Shown: positions 24,777 to 31,652 of the stretch, one piece after another
Layout of the letters: the number at the start of each line of letters is the position of its first letter
Numbering within the stretch: the first letter of the stretch is position 1
Origin: Thermotogota bacterium ADurb.Bin062
GTDB lineage: Bacteria > Thermotogota > Thermotogae > MWEM01
Assembly: GCA_002071085.1 (NCBI GenBank)
Contig: MWEM01000018.1
Location: 1-50,204, forward strand
Direction of reading: 5' to 3'
DNA: 50,204 bases
The notes under the pieces: generated by a model
What the model was told of the DNA's origin: nothing
What the model saw: the letters and a program-made list of their open reading frames with translations, nothing else
Database searches by the model: none
Position numbers and translations under genes: made by a program

Positions 24777-26531
24777 ATGATAGATGTGACCTTGAAAATC
24801 GCCCTGACCGTTCGCAATAATCCGGGGAAATTCGCCCTGTTAATCGGCTCGGGATTGTCTCAAAGCGCGGGGATTCCGACCGGTGTCGAGGTCGTGCGCT
24901 CGATCCTGTCCGAACTCGCTAGGGCGAGCGGAGTCGATACCCCCGATCCTACGGAATGGTACCGCCTTCATTTTGGAGAGGACCCTAATTATTCGCGGCT
25001 GCTCGAAAAAATCTCTCAAACCCGGACAGAAAGAAAGGGGGTTTTGCAAAAATACTACGAAGCTACCCCCGAGGAGCGGGCGAAAGGGGTGAAGGTGCCC
25101 ACCGCCGCCCATCGGGCGATCGCCTCTCTCGTGTTGAAGGGGTACTTTCGAATGATCGTCACCACCAACTTCGATCGCCTGCTAGAAAAGGCTTTGGAAG
25201 AAGAGGGGGTGATAGCGGATGTGGTTTCTACCGAGGATGCCATATGGAGCGGCGCGCTTAATTACATTCATTCCGCTTGCACGATCTGGAAGATCAACGG
25301 AGACTACAAAGACGCCCGGATACGGAACCTCTCTGGAGAACTGGAGGCCTATCCCGAAATCTATGACAAATACTTTGAACGGCTATTCGAGGACTTCGGA
25401 TTGATCATATGCGGTTGGTCCGCCAACTACGACGTCGCCCTCAGAAAAGCCCTTATCCGGTTTTCAAAAAAGCGCTACGGCTTATATTTTTGTCAACTCA
25501 CCCCGGCCACTCAAAACGAAAACGCCGCTTCTCTGGTCAGCCTGTTGGGAGGCGAGTTCGTTCCGATCAAATCAGGGGACGCCTTTTTTCAAGAGTTGAA
25601 GGACAAAGTCGTCGCTTTGGAGGAAGGGGTGTCGCGGGAACCCTTTTCGGAAAGGGTGGCCGTTAGGCTTGTACAAGAGTACGCGACCAACTCGCAGAAG
25701 CTTTCGATGTTGAACCTGCTGTTTCAAGAAGAGATGCAGGCGCTCTACTCTTTTTTGTCGACGTTGCTGCCCTCTGAACCGACACGGACGTGTTTGCGCA
25801 AAACTGAAAACGCCTGCCGTAAACTGACAAAAATGCTCGGGTATCTGGTTTTCGCCGCTTCTAGCGCGGAGAGAGACCTGCTCATCCGCAAGACCTTTCG
25901 CACTTTCCTGGGTTCGAAAGAGCTCGAAACACATCACGCCGAAGAACGCCTTCGCGCCCTACTAGACTATCCGACGCTGTTGTTCGCCTATGGCGTCGGG
26001 ATCATGGCTTTGGAAAAGGATCGATACGCTTTTCTGTTCGAGCTTCTCCACTTAACCGCCTCTGCACAAAAGGGGGAGTTGGAACCCCTTTTCTGTCGCT
26101 GCCATCCGGATAACGTGTACGGCCGAATTACGGCGCCTGGCTCCTCAACGGGAGACTCCGTCGACGCGCACAAGGGGCCATTCGCTTGGAACTACTATTT
26201 GCGGGATTTGTTATGGGATTTTTTCCAGGAGCATTTCGTGAACAGGACCTATTACGAAAGGATATTCAACTTGTTCGAGTTCTTCGTCAGCCTTTTGTGG
26301 ACATCACGCGAATTCGATCGGACCACAGACGAAGCGGAAAAGGCGCCGTTGGGGGTCTTCGCCGTGGAAGTGAATACCGATCCCCGGCAGATGGCGATGA
26401 TCTCCGAATTCGTCTCCCGCATGAGAGAGACGGAAAAGTCCCCGATCGCCTTACACAGCCGCTTCTGGACGGAGTGGCGCCACGCTTTGATCGATCCGAT
26501 GGAACACCTGTTGCGCCGCTTAGAATTCTGA
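24777..26531 (+). CDS. SIR2-like domain protein (defence-type NADase family), catalytic His replaced by Asn
   Basis: A 584 aa cytoplasmic protein. Residues about 5-270 form a SIR2_2-type Rossmann domain: NAD-loop GSGLSQSAGIPTG (24-36), TTNFDRLLEKAL (129-140), then WKINGDYKDARIRN and GWSANYD. Relatives in phage-defence systems are NADases that deplete NAD+. The motif that normally reads K-L-H-G-D reads K-I-N-G-D here, so the catalytic His is Asn174. Residues 290-584 are a helical region I do not recognise, perhaps the sensor. ATG 24777 is preceded by AAGGAG at 6 bases. It follows the HD-GYP gene and ends at a hairpin. It has no HerA or TIR partner nearby. Confidence 0.82.
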   Translation: MIDVTLKIALTVRNNPGKFALLIGSGLSQSAGIPTGVEVVRSILSELARASGVDTPDPTEWYRLHFGEDPNYSRLLEKISQTRTERKGVLQKYYEATPEERAKGVKVPTAAHRAIASLVLKGYFRMIVTTNFDRLLEKALEEEGVIADVVSTEDAIWSGALNYIHSACTIWKINGDYKDARIRNLSGELEAYPEIYDKYFERLFEDFGLIICGWSANYDVALRKALIRFSKKRYGLYFCQLTPATQNENAASLVSLLGGEFVPIKSGDAFFQELKDKVVALEEGVSREPFSERVAVRLVQEYATNSQKLSMLNLLFQEEMQALYSFLSTLLPSEPTRTCLRKTENACRKLTKMLGYLVFAASSAERDLLIRKTFRTFLGSKELETHHAEERLRALLDYPTLLFAYGVGIMALEKDRYAFLFELLHLTASAQKGELEPLFCRCHPDNVYGRITAPGSSTGDSVDAHKGPFAWNYYLRDLLWDFFQEHFVNRTYYERIFNLFEFFVSLLWTSREFDRTTDEAEKAPLGVFAVEVNTDPRQMAMISEFVSRMRETEKSPIALHSRFWTEWRHALIDPMEHLLRRLEF

Positions 26532-26554
26532 ACAGAAAAAAAACGGGATTCGAT

Positions 26555-26592
26555 GGGGGAGCGCCTCGCTAAGAACGAGGCGCTCACTCCCC
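26555..26592. terminator. Hairpin between convergent genes
   Basis: A perfect 10 bp stem GAGCGCCTCG/CGAGGCGCTC with a 7 base loop, extendable with GGGG/CCCC. It overlaps the DUF4097 stop codon. On the minus strand a run of eight T follows, but 17 or more bases later, so it is a non-canonical terminator in either direction. Confidence 0.55.
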
Positions 26593-27756
26593 TTCCTGTT
26601 GTTCCTCTTTTTCCAGAAAGAGGGCGATCTCCTCCTCTTTGTACCCCATCGAGTGCAGTAAATCCACGGCCTCCTCTTTGGAAAGGATGCCCTGACTATT
26701 CATTTGGACGACCTTCTGGACGTTCTCATCCGGCTGTACGAATCGCTTGGTGTAGGCTTTACGCTCAGAGTCTCCTTCCGCACTGGCAATTGGCTCCTCT
26801 TTGACGGATTGCGAGGGGTCAGTTTCCATAAACTGCAATCGCGCGTCTCCGGACACCGTTTGTAATGCGATCTTCCCATCCTCGCCCGTCCCCAACACAT
26901 ATTCGTTCTTCGCGCTGTATCCGGGCTTCACGTTCAGAAAACGCATTTCCCCGGATATTGTAGAAAAGAACAGGCGAGAACGGATGTCGGCCGTTTCTAA
27001 AACGATGTCCCCGCTCACACTTCTTAAGCTCCAATCGATCCCCTTTTTCTCTCGGGAAGAAAACCGAATATCTCCGCTGATCGACGTTAATTTCGACATA
27101 GCGGGAGCCCGATCGACGAAAATGTCGCCCGAAATGTTGTCCACGGTCAATTCCTTGAGGTCACCGAGGCCCTCGGAAATGCGAATGTCCCCGGATTTGC
27201 TTTTCAAATGAGCCCGCCGGCAAGAATGGCTTATCATGTTGACGTCGCCGCTAAAGGTCTCTAGGATGAGGTTTTCGCAGATGATCCCCTTCAGACTGAT
27301 ATCTCCGCTTTTTGTGGTTACTTTCACCTCTTTCGCGTGTAAATGGGCCCCTCGGACATTCCCGCTGAGGGTGTTGAAACGGCAGGAGCGTTCCAGATTC
27401 AAGTTATCGAACAAGACATCGCCGGATACAAGGTTCACAAATAGGCGCGGGAACCCATTCGGAATGTATATCTTGGCTGCTTCTAAAGAGCCCTTCCATG
27501 CTCGCTCTCTCGTTTTTCCTATAGAGATGCCGAAAAAATTGAAGTAGATATTTCGCTCGTTGAAGCGAATGATCAATCGGTTGCCCTCTCGAATGATTTC
27601 GGGGTGGCCGACCGCGTCCCGCCAGTCCGCCTCCCAACTGACCTGATTGTCAGACGCGTTCGCCAGGGTGATATCTGCTTCTATCGCGTTGATCACGATC
27701 TCTTCTATTCCTTCTAACGAGTGATTCGAGGCGTCCGTATACATATATTGAGACAT
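26584..27756 (-). CDS. DUF4097-type beta-helix protein
   Basis: A 390 aa protein made mostly of repeated short strands with the recurring pattern SGDI or SGNV, roughly every 20 residues from about 110 to 310. This is typical of the DUF4097 (YvlB/LiaX-like) right-handed beta-helix family. A C-terminal acidic segment holds a small helical motif (VQMNSQGILSKEEAVDLLHSMG), the region often found in such envelope-stress proteins. There is no signal peptide. The ATG has GGAGG 7 bases upstream. It is the last gene of a three-gene operon with a DUF2089 regulator and a small membrane protein. In Firmicutes, relatives take part in cell-envelope stress responses; the role here is inferred. Confidence 0.85.
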   Translation of the reverse strand: MSQYMYTDASNHSLEGIEEIVINAIEADITLANASDNQVSWEADWRDAVGHPEIIREGNRLIIRFNERNIYFNFFGISIGKTRERAWKGSLEAAKIYIPNGFPRLFVNLVSGDVLFDNLNLERSCRFNTLSGNVRGAHLHAKEVKVTTKSGDISLKGIICENLILETFSGDVNMISHSCRRAHLKSKSGDIRISEGLGDLKELTVDNISGDIFVDRAPAMSKLTSISGDIRFSSREKKGIDWSLRSVSGDIVLETADIRSRLFFSTISGEMRFLNVKPGYSAKNEYVLGTGEDGKIALQTVSGDARLQFMETDPSQSVKEEPIASAEGDSERKAYTKRFVQPDENVQKVVQMNSQGILSKEEAVDLLHSMGYKEEEIALFLEKEEQQEGE

Positions 27757-27789
27757 AGTCCTTCCTCCTTTCGGTTGCTCGAGGTTAAG

Positions 27790-27996
27790 CTAAAATATCG
27801 TTTTTAAAAGCCAAATGCCGCCGGCGATCACGAGAATGAGGATGAGAAGGGGACCAAGAATGGTGAGGATACCGGCAAATATCAGTCCCACCAAGACTAG
27901 CACTCCGACCGAAATCAGGACGCCTAAGATGACGGAGAGGAATTTAAAAGCCAAAAACACGAGAAATATCCCTCCGAGTATCGAGAGAACGATCAC
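27790..27996 (-). CDS. Small hydrophobic membrane protein
   Basis: A 68 aa protein that is almost wholly hydrophobic, with two membrane helices (about 2-40 and 44-66) rich in Ile, Leu and Val. Its GTG start overlaps the DUF2089 stop as GTGA, so it is translationally coupled. It lies between the regulator and the DUF4097 gene, 33 bases before the latter, and probably anchors or partners it. No family is recognised. Confidence 0.75.
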   Translation of the reverse strand: MIVLSILGGIFLVFLAFKFLSVILGVLISVGVLVLVGLIFAGILTILGPLLILILVIAGGIWLLKTIF

Positions 27997-28385
27997 GACG
28001 AAACGCCTCCCTCTTTCTCGTTCAGGTGTCGAAGCATCTCCATCGCTTGTTTCGACGTAATCTCTTTCTTCTCCAGCATTTCGAGTATCCTCTGCGATTC
28101 GGTCTTCTCCGGGTTCTCCTGGAGCTCAAACCCCATTCTTCTGATAATCTCTTCCAATCTGTTCCGCGCCGTCGGGTAGGAGATTTCGAATTCTTTCTGG
28201 ATCTCCGAAAGATTGCCTTTGTGTTTGATAAAGACTTTTAGGAAAAACAACTGATCCTCGGACAATCGAAGGAACTCGTCCAGTTCGAATTTACCGCGTA
28301 TAACGGTACCGCATTTGCCGCACGTGTACTCGGTGATATGCAAGGCCCCGCTACAGGCCGGGCAAGTCGTGAATGTTTTCCGCAT
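27993..28385 (-). CDS. DUF2089-type zinc-ribbon/HTH regulator
   Basis: A 130 aa protein. Residues 5-30 are a zinc ribbon with two CxxC pairs (CPACSG and CGKCG). Residues about 40-95 are a helix-turn-helix (LSEIQKEFEISYPTARNRLEEI). The C-terminus ends with a helical motif (ILEMLEKKEITSKQAMEML) like that at the DUF4097 protein's end. This matches DUF2089. ATG 28385 is chosen over the upstream ATG because GAGGAGG lies 7 bases before it and a strong promoter sits between the two candidates. It is the first gene of the operon and probably regulates it, although no operator could be identified. Confidence 0.87.
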   Translation of the reverse strand: MRKTFTTCPACSGALHITEYTCGKCGTVIRGKFELDEFLRLSEDQLFFLKVFIKHKGNLSEIQKEFEISYPTARNRLEEIIRRMGFELQENPEKTESQRILEMLEKKEITSKQAMEMLRHLNEKEGGVSS

Positions 28386-28415
28386 TTCCCTACCTCCTCG
28401 CTTCATATTTCTTCT

Positions 28416-28444
28416 ATTATAGCACAACGAATTTGAAGAGTCAA
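28416..28444 (-). promoter_or_regulatory. sigma70 promoter of the DUF2089-DUF4097 operon
   Basis: Minus strand: TTGACT (-35, 28439-28444), 17 base spacer, TGC-TATAAT (extended -10, 28416-28421). It is 30 bases upstream of the DUF2089 ATG. Confidence 0.85.
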
Positions 28445-28574
28445 GCGGAGAAATGAATAATCTCAAAGTCCGATTTAATAATATTGTTTTTTCGGTTCTT
28501 TGTGTGTGTCAAGTTATGGGGTATACTCAAGAAACAAGGCCAGAATTGATCGCACGATTTTTAGTCTATGTAGT

Positions 28575-28710
28575 CATCGCGGCGTAAGCGCTTTTTCTTT
28601 TCGCGACGGCGCGATACTTTTTCTTATGCGTGCTGGGCGCGGCGTAAAAAAGACAAAGGACGGATCGCGGGGTCGTAAAAACCACTTACCCCGCGATAAC
28701 CGCACACGAG
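28575..28710. repeat. 136 bp tandem repeat, copy 1
   Basis: First of two adjacent direct copies, about 93% identical by eye. It includes an inverted repeat ATCGCGGGG (28664-28672)/CCCCGCGAT (28689-28697) and repeated CGCGGCGTAA motifs. It lies in the 614 bp gap between the DUF2089 gene and eamA, where the two copies plus promoters are all I see. The ORFs crossing it are repeat-derived. Confidence 0.85.
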
Positions 28711-28842
28711 CATCGCGGCGTAAGCGCTTTTTCTTTTCGCGACGGCGCGATACTTTCTTATGCGTGCTGATCACGGCGTAAAAAAGGCAAAGGGCGGATC
28801 GCGGGGTCGTAAAAACCACTTACCCCGCGATAACCACACACG
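28711..28842. repeat. 136 bp tandem repeat, copy 2
   Basis: Second copy, with a 2 base deletion and a few substitutions relative to the first. The hairpin arms are 28798-28806 and 28823-28831. It ends just upstream of the eamA promoter. Confidence 0.85.
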
Positions 28843-28846
28843 GTTC

Positions 28847-28875
28847 TTACCCTTCGTCTCGAAACGTGTTATAAT
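28847..28875 (+). promoter_or_regulatory. Promoter of eamA
   Basis: TGT-TATAAT extended -10 at 28867-28875 with a weak -35 (TTACCC, 28847-28852) at 17 bases. The leader to the proposed start is about 120 bases. Confidence 0.6.
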
Positions 28876-28999
28876 CCCGAGGTTTTGCCCTACGCGAAAT
28901 ATACGGGTGTCATAAAAGATCCAAGAGAACGCTTCGAGCGCGCGGTCAGAAGCGAACGGTGAGGGTGCGAAAAGCGAAGCGACGCAAGGAGGAGTCGGT

Positions 29000-29833
29000 A
29001 TTTTAAGCGCTGTCTTTTGGTTACTCGTGGTTACGGCCATTTGGGGAACGACCTTCCCTTTGCAAAAGATGGTCCTAGGAGGGGTTTCTCCCTTCGTTTA
29101 CAACGCGATACGTTTCTGGATCGCGACGATCTTCGCTTTTATCATCCAACCGAAGCAAAACCTTAAATATGGGCTGCTGATCGGCCTCCTGTTAACCTGC
29201 GGCTATATCTCGCAGACCTGGGGGCTCACCCTGACGACGGCTTCCAAGAGCGGCTTCATAACCTCCCTTTACATTATCTTCGTGCCGGTCGTGTCGTATT
29301 TTTGGGAAAAGGAACGGTTGACGTTCTTTCAGAAGATCGGCTTTCCACTCGCCTTAGTCGGTTCCTATTTCTTGTCGGGCGGTATCTCAGGGTTCAACTT
29401 CGGCGATTTTTTGACGTTGTTGTGCGCTCTTAGTTTTTCGGTTCACGTCGTCAGCCTGACGGTTTTCGCCCGGAAGACCTCCGAAACGCACCTGATGGGT
29501 TGGCAGTTCGGAACAGTGGCGATCACGAACACCCTCCTCGGATTGAACCAGTCGTGGAGCGTACCGCTGCCCGCTTGGGGGGTGGCGCTCTATACCGCCT
29601 GTTTCGCCACGGTCATCGGAATTTTCCTACAGATGAAGTATCAAAAAAAGATCGGGAGCAACACGGCCGCCTTAATCTTCGTCGGGGAACCGATCTTTTC
29701 CACCCTGTTCGCGATGCTGTTCCTGCAAGAAAGCCTCACTAGCTTTCAATGGTTTGGCGCACTTTTGCTTCTGGTCGCTCTGGCCTTCGCGTCAGTCAAA
29801 GCGAAAGAGCCAAATTCGAAAGAACGCGGGTAG
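29000..29833 (+). CDS. EamA/DMT family exporter, probable AUU start
   Basis: A 277 aa ten-helix drug/metabolite transporter of the EamA family, with two EamA repeats (about 5-130 and 145-270). The signature start of the first helix, LLVVTAIWGTTFPLQK, is at residues 9-24. Starting at GTG 29027 would cut that helix in half and has no ribosome site. Reading back in frame, ATT 29000 lies exactly 7 bases after GGAGG (within AAGGAGGAG) and gives a full first helix, so an AUU start is the best choice. The stop codon lies in the terminator stem. The substrate, possibly amino acids or nucleosides, cannot be told. Confidence 0.83.
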   Translation: MLSAVFWLLVVTAIWGTTFPLQKMVLGGVSPFVYNAIRFWIATIFAFIIQPKQNLKYGLLIGLLLTCGYISQTWGLTLTTASKSGFITSLYIIFVPVVSYFWEKERLTFFQKIGFPLALVGSYFLSGGISGFNFGDFLTLLCALSFSVHVVSLTVFARKTSETHLMGWQFGTVAITNTLLGLNQSWSVPLPAWGVALYTACFATVIGIFLQMKYQKKIGSNTAALIFVGEPIFSTLFAMLFLQESLTSFQWFGALLLLVALAFASVKAKEPNSKERG

Positions 29834-29849
29834 TCGCCCCGCTTTTTTT
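29826..29849 (+). terminator. Intrinsic terminator after eamA
   Basis: Stem GCGGG/CCCGC with a 7 base loop, then seven T. It begins before the eamA stop codon, which lies in the loop. Confidence 0.8.
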
Positions 29850-29912
29850 CTATTGAATTGGCAAGCGCTATCGTTTTCAACCTATTCGCACGTCTGGGTG
29901 AAAAAAACCGAC

Positions 29913-29941
29913 TTGCAAAAGCCGGTTCGATCTGGTAGAAT
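29913..29941 (+). promoter_or_regulatory. Promoter of tRNA-Thr (and probably tilS-ftsH)
   Basis: TTGCAA (29913-29918), 17 base spacer, TGG-TAGAAT (-10 at 29936-29941). It ends 12 bases upstream of the tRNA 5' end. Confidence 0.8.
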
Positions 29942-29953
29942 ATGCCAACGGAA

Positions 29954-30029
29954 GCCAGCGTAGCTCAGTCGGTAGAGCGGCTCACTCGTAATGAGCAGGT
30001 CACGGGTTCGATTCCTGTCGCTGGCTCCA
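29954..30029 (+). tRNA. tRNA-Thr (anticodon CGU)
   Basis: A 76 base cloverleaf folds completely: acceptor GCCAGCG/CGCTGGC, D-arm GCTC/GAGC, anticodon stem GCTCA/TGAGC with loop CTCGTAA (CGT at 34-36), and T-arm ACGGG/CCTGT with TTCGATT. The 3' CCA is encoded. It reads ACG codons for threonine. Confidence 0.96.
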
Positions 30030-30049
30030 TATTTTTGGAGGGCTATTCG

Positions 30050-31537
30050 ATCGTTAACGATCTTATTTCCGATATCTCCCGTGTGGTCGCTTTCTTTTTC
30101 TCTCGTTTTCCTATAGAGACTCGGTTTGTGATAGCAGTTTCTGGCGGCGTTGATTCGATGGTTTTGCTTCACGTTATGCTTGCGGGGCTGCCCGAGCGGC
30201 GGAGCTGTTTTTGTGTCGCGCATTTGAACCACGGCATTAGAGAGGCCTCCTTGTCCGAGTACGCCGGAGTGCGGCAACATTGTGACAGAGAGGGCGTCTG
30301 TTTTTATGGAGAGACCATAGATGTCCCCGGACTGCTTAAAACAGCCTATCCTGGTAGGAGTTTGGAAGACGCCGCCAGAATCGAGCGGCGTAACTTCCTC
30401 ACCCGCGCAGCCTCTTCTTGGGGATCAAAGGTTATCGTAACCGCTCACCATCGTGACGACTTGCTTGAGACCTTTCTGATGCGTCTGCTACGTGGGAGTG
30501 GATTGTCCGGATACGACTGCCTAAAAGCGGTCGACCCACCCTTCCACAGACCCCTTCTCACTTTCTGGAAGGCCGATCTGCTCCGATACGCCCGAGCCCA
30601 TCGTCTCCTCTACTATGAGGATCATACGAACCTAGATAACCGTTTCCTCCGCAACCGCATACGAAATGAGCTCGTACCCTTCCTGTCCTCACGTTTTGGC
30701 CCGCGTATCCCCGATGTGTTGATCCGGGATCAGGAACTGTTGTCTTCGGCTTCTCAACTCATCGATGAACTGTTAGAGCCGTATATACACTCGGCCGTTT
30801 ACACAAAAGACCGGGTGACATTTTCCTGGGAGGACCTGAAAGAATACTCCGATGCTTTTTTGTCCGAACTGTTCGTCCGGGCTTGCAAACGATGGAGAGG
30901 GCACCCGTACGGAATCGAGGCGGGAAAATTGACCCGAGCCATAGAAAGATCGCGGTTGGCCGGTCACTTCGTTCTACCCTTCCGGCAGGACCTATGGTTC
31001 TTTCGAGAATACGATCTATGCGGTTTTACGTCTCAGAAACCGGAGCGAGTGTGCGCTCTCGAGAGGGCGGGCTCTGGGTCCGACGAGGGAGTTTGGGAAA
31101 ACCCCGATCGCCCTTTTGAGTTCCGAACCCAAGATGGTAGAAAGGTGACGTTCACCGCTGAGCGCGGTATCCGCCCCGTGCGGATCGATAGTTTGAAAAC
31201 CGATCGTTGGACGGCGCTTTTTGACGAGGACAAGGTCCAGTTTCCCCTGACCCTTCGCGCACCGATATCGGGGGATCGCTTCCGGCCTTTGGGAATGAGG
31301 GAGGAGAAAAGACTCGCCCGTTTCTGCTCGGACCAAAAAATACCCATAAGAGACCGTCAAGAATTACTGCTGTTAATCAATCGGAAAAGTGATATAATTT
31401 GGTGTATCGGAATTCGGATAGCGGATACCGTAAAGATAACCCTTGACACGCGTCACATATTGCGAGTGCGGTGCCAATTGGAACCCGAAAAGGGAATTGA
31501 AGGGAGGGAGCGGAGTATTCCGCAGTTTTTTGATTAA
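30050..31537 (+). CDS. tilS: tRNA(Ile)-lysidine synthetase TilS, probable AUC start
   Basis: Enzyme that changes C34 of tRNA-Ile(CAU) to lysidine so that it reads AUA. The PP-loop ATPase motif AVSGGVDSM is near residues 24-32, with AHHRDDLLETFLMRLL further on and RFLRNRIRNELVPFL after it, followed by the C-terminal substrate-binding domains. The product is 495 aa, a normal size. The frame is open through the tRNA, but the only well-placed Shine-Dalgarno (GGAGG, 30037-30041) points at ATC 30050 at 8 bases. That start gives the usual N-terminal length, so AUC is preferred over TTG 30035. It starts 20 bases after the tRNA, with no terminator, and so is probably cotranscribed. Confidence 0.88.
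   Translation: MVNDLISDISRVVAFFFSRFPIETRFVIAVSGGVDSMVLLHVMLAGLPERRSCFCVAHLNHGIREASLSEYAGVRQHCDREGVCFYGETIDVPGLLKTAYPGRSLEDAARIERRNFLTRAASSWGSKVIVTAHHRDDLLETFLMRLLRGSGLSGYDCLKAVDPPFHRPLLTFWKADLLRYARAHRLLYYEDHTNLDNRFLRNRIRNELVPFLSSRFGPRIPDVLIRDQELLSSASQLIDELLEPYIHSAVYTKDRVTFSWEDLKEYSDAFLSELFVRACKRWRGHPYGIEAGKLTRAIERSRLAGHFVLPFRQDLWFFREYDLCGFTSQKPERVCALERAGSGSDEGVWENPDRPFEFRTQDGRKVTFTAERGIRPVRIDSLKTDRWTALFDEDKVQFPLTLRAPISGDRFRPLGMREEKRLARFCSDQKIPIRDRQELLLLINRKSDIIWCIGIRIADTVKITLDTRHILRVRCQLEPEKGIEGRERSIPQFFD
31390..31398 (+). promoter_or_regulatory. Possible internal promoter for ftsH
   Basis: TGA-TATAAT extended -10 inside the tilS 3' end; no clear -35. It is 255 bases before the chosen ftsH start. 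Confidence 0.35.
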
Positions 31538-31652
31538 ACATAGAAGAGACATTACAGGATTGGAAGAGACCCCACAAGACCTCGTTCTTTCTTTCGCATC
31601 GAATTCGGACGACAAAGATTCCAATCAAGATCCGAGAAGAAATCCACGCTTT

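Noticed and set aside
28500..28819. ORFs of 81-93 aa across the 136 bp repeats
   Set aside because: They are low-complexity Arg/Lys-rich frames from the GC-rich repeats and have no ribosome site.
29882..30280. 132 aa minus-strand ORF over the tRNA
   Set aside because: It reads the complement of the tRNA-Thr and the tilS start; such matches are common annotation errors.
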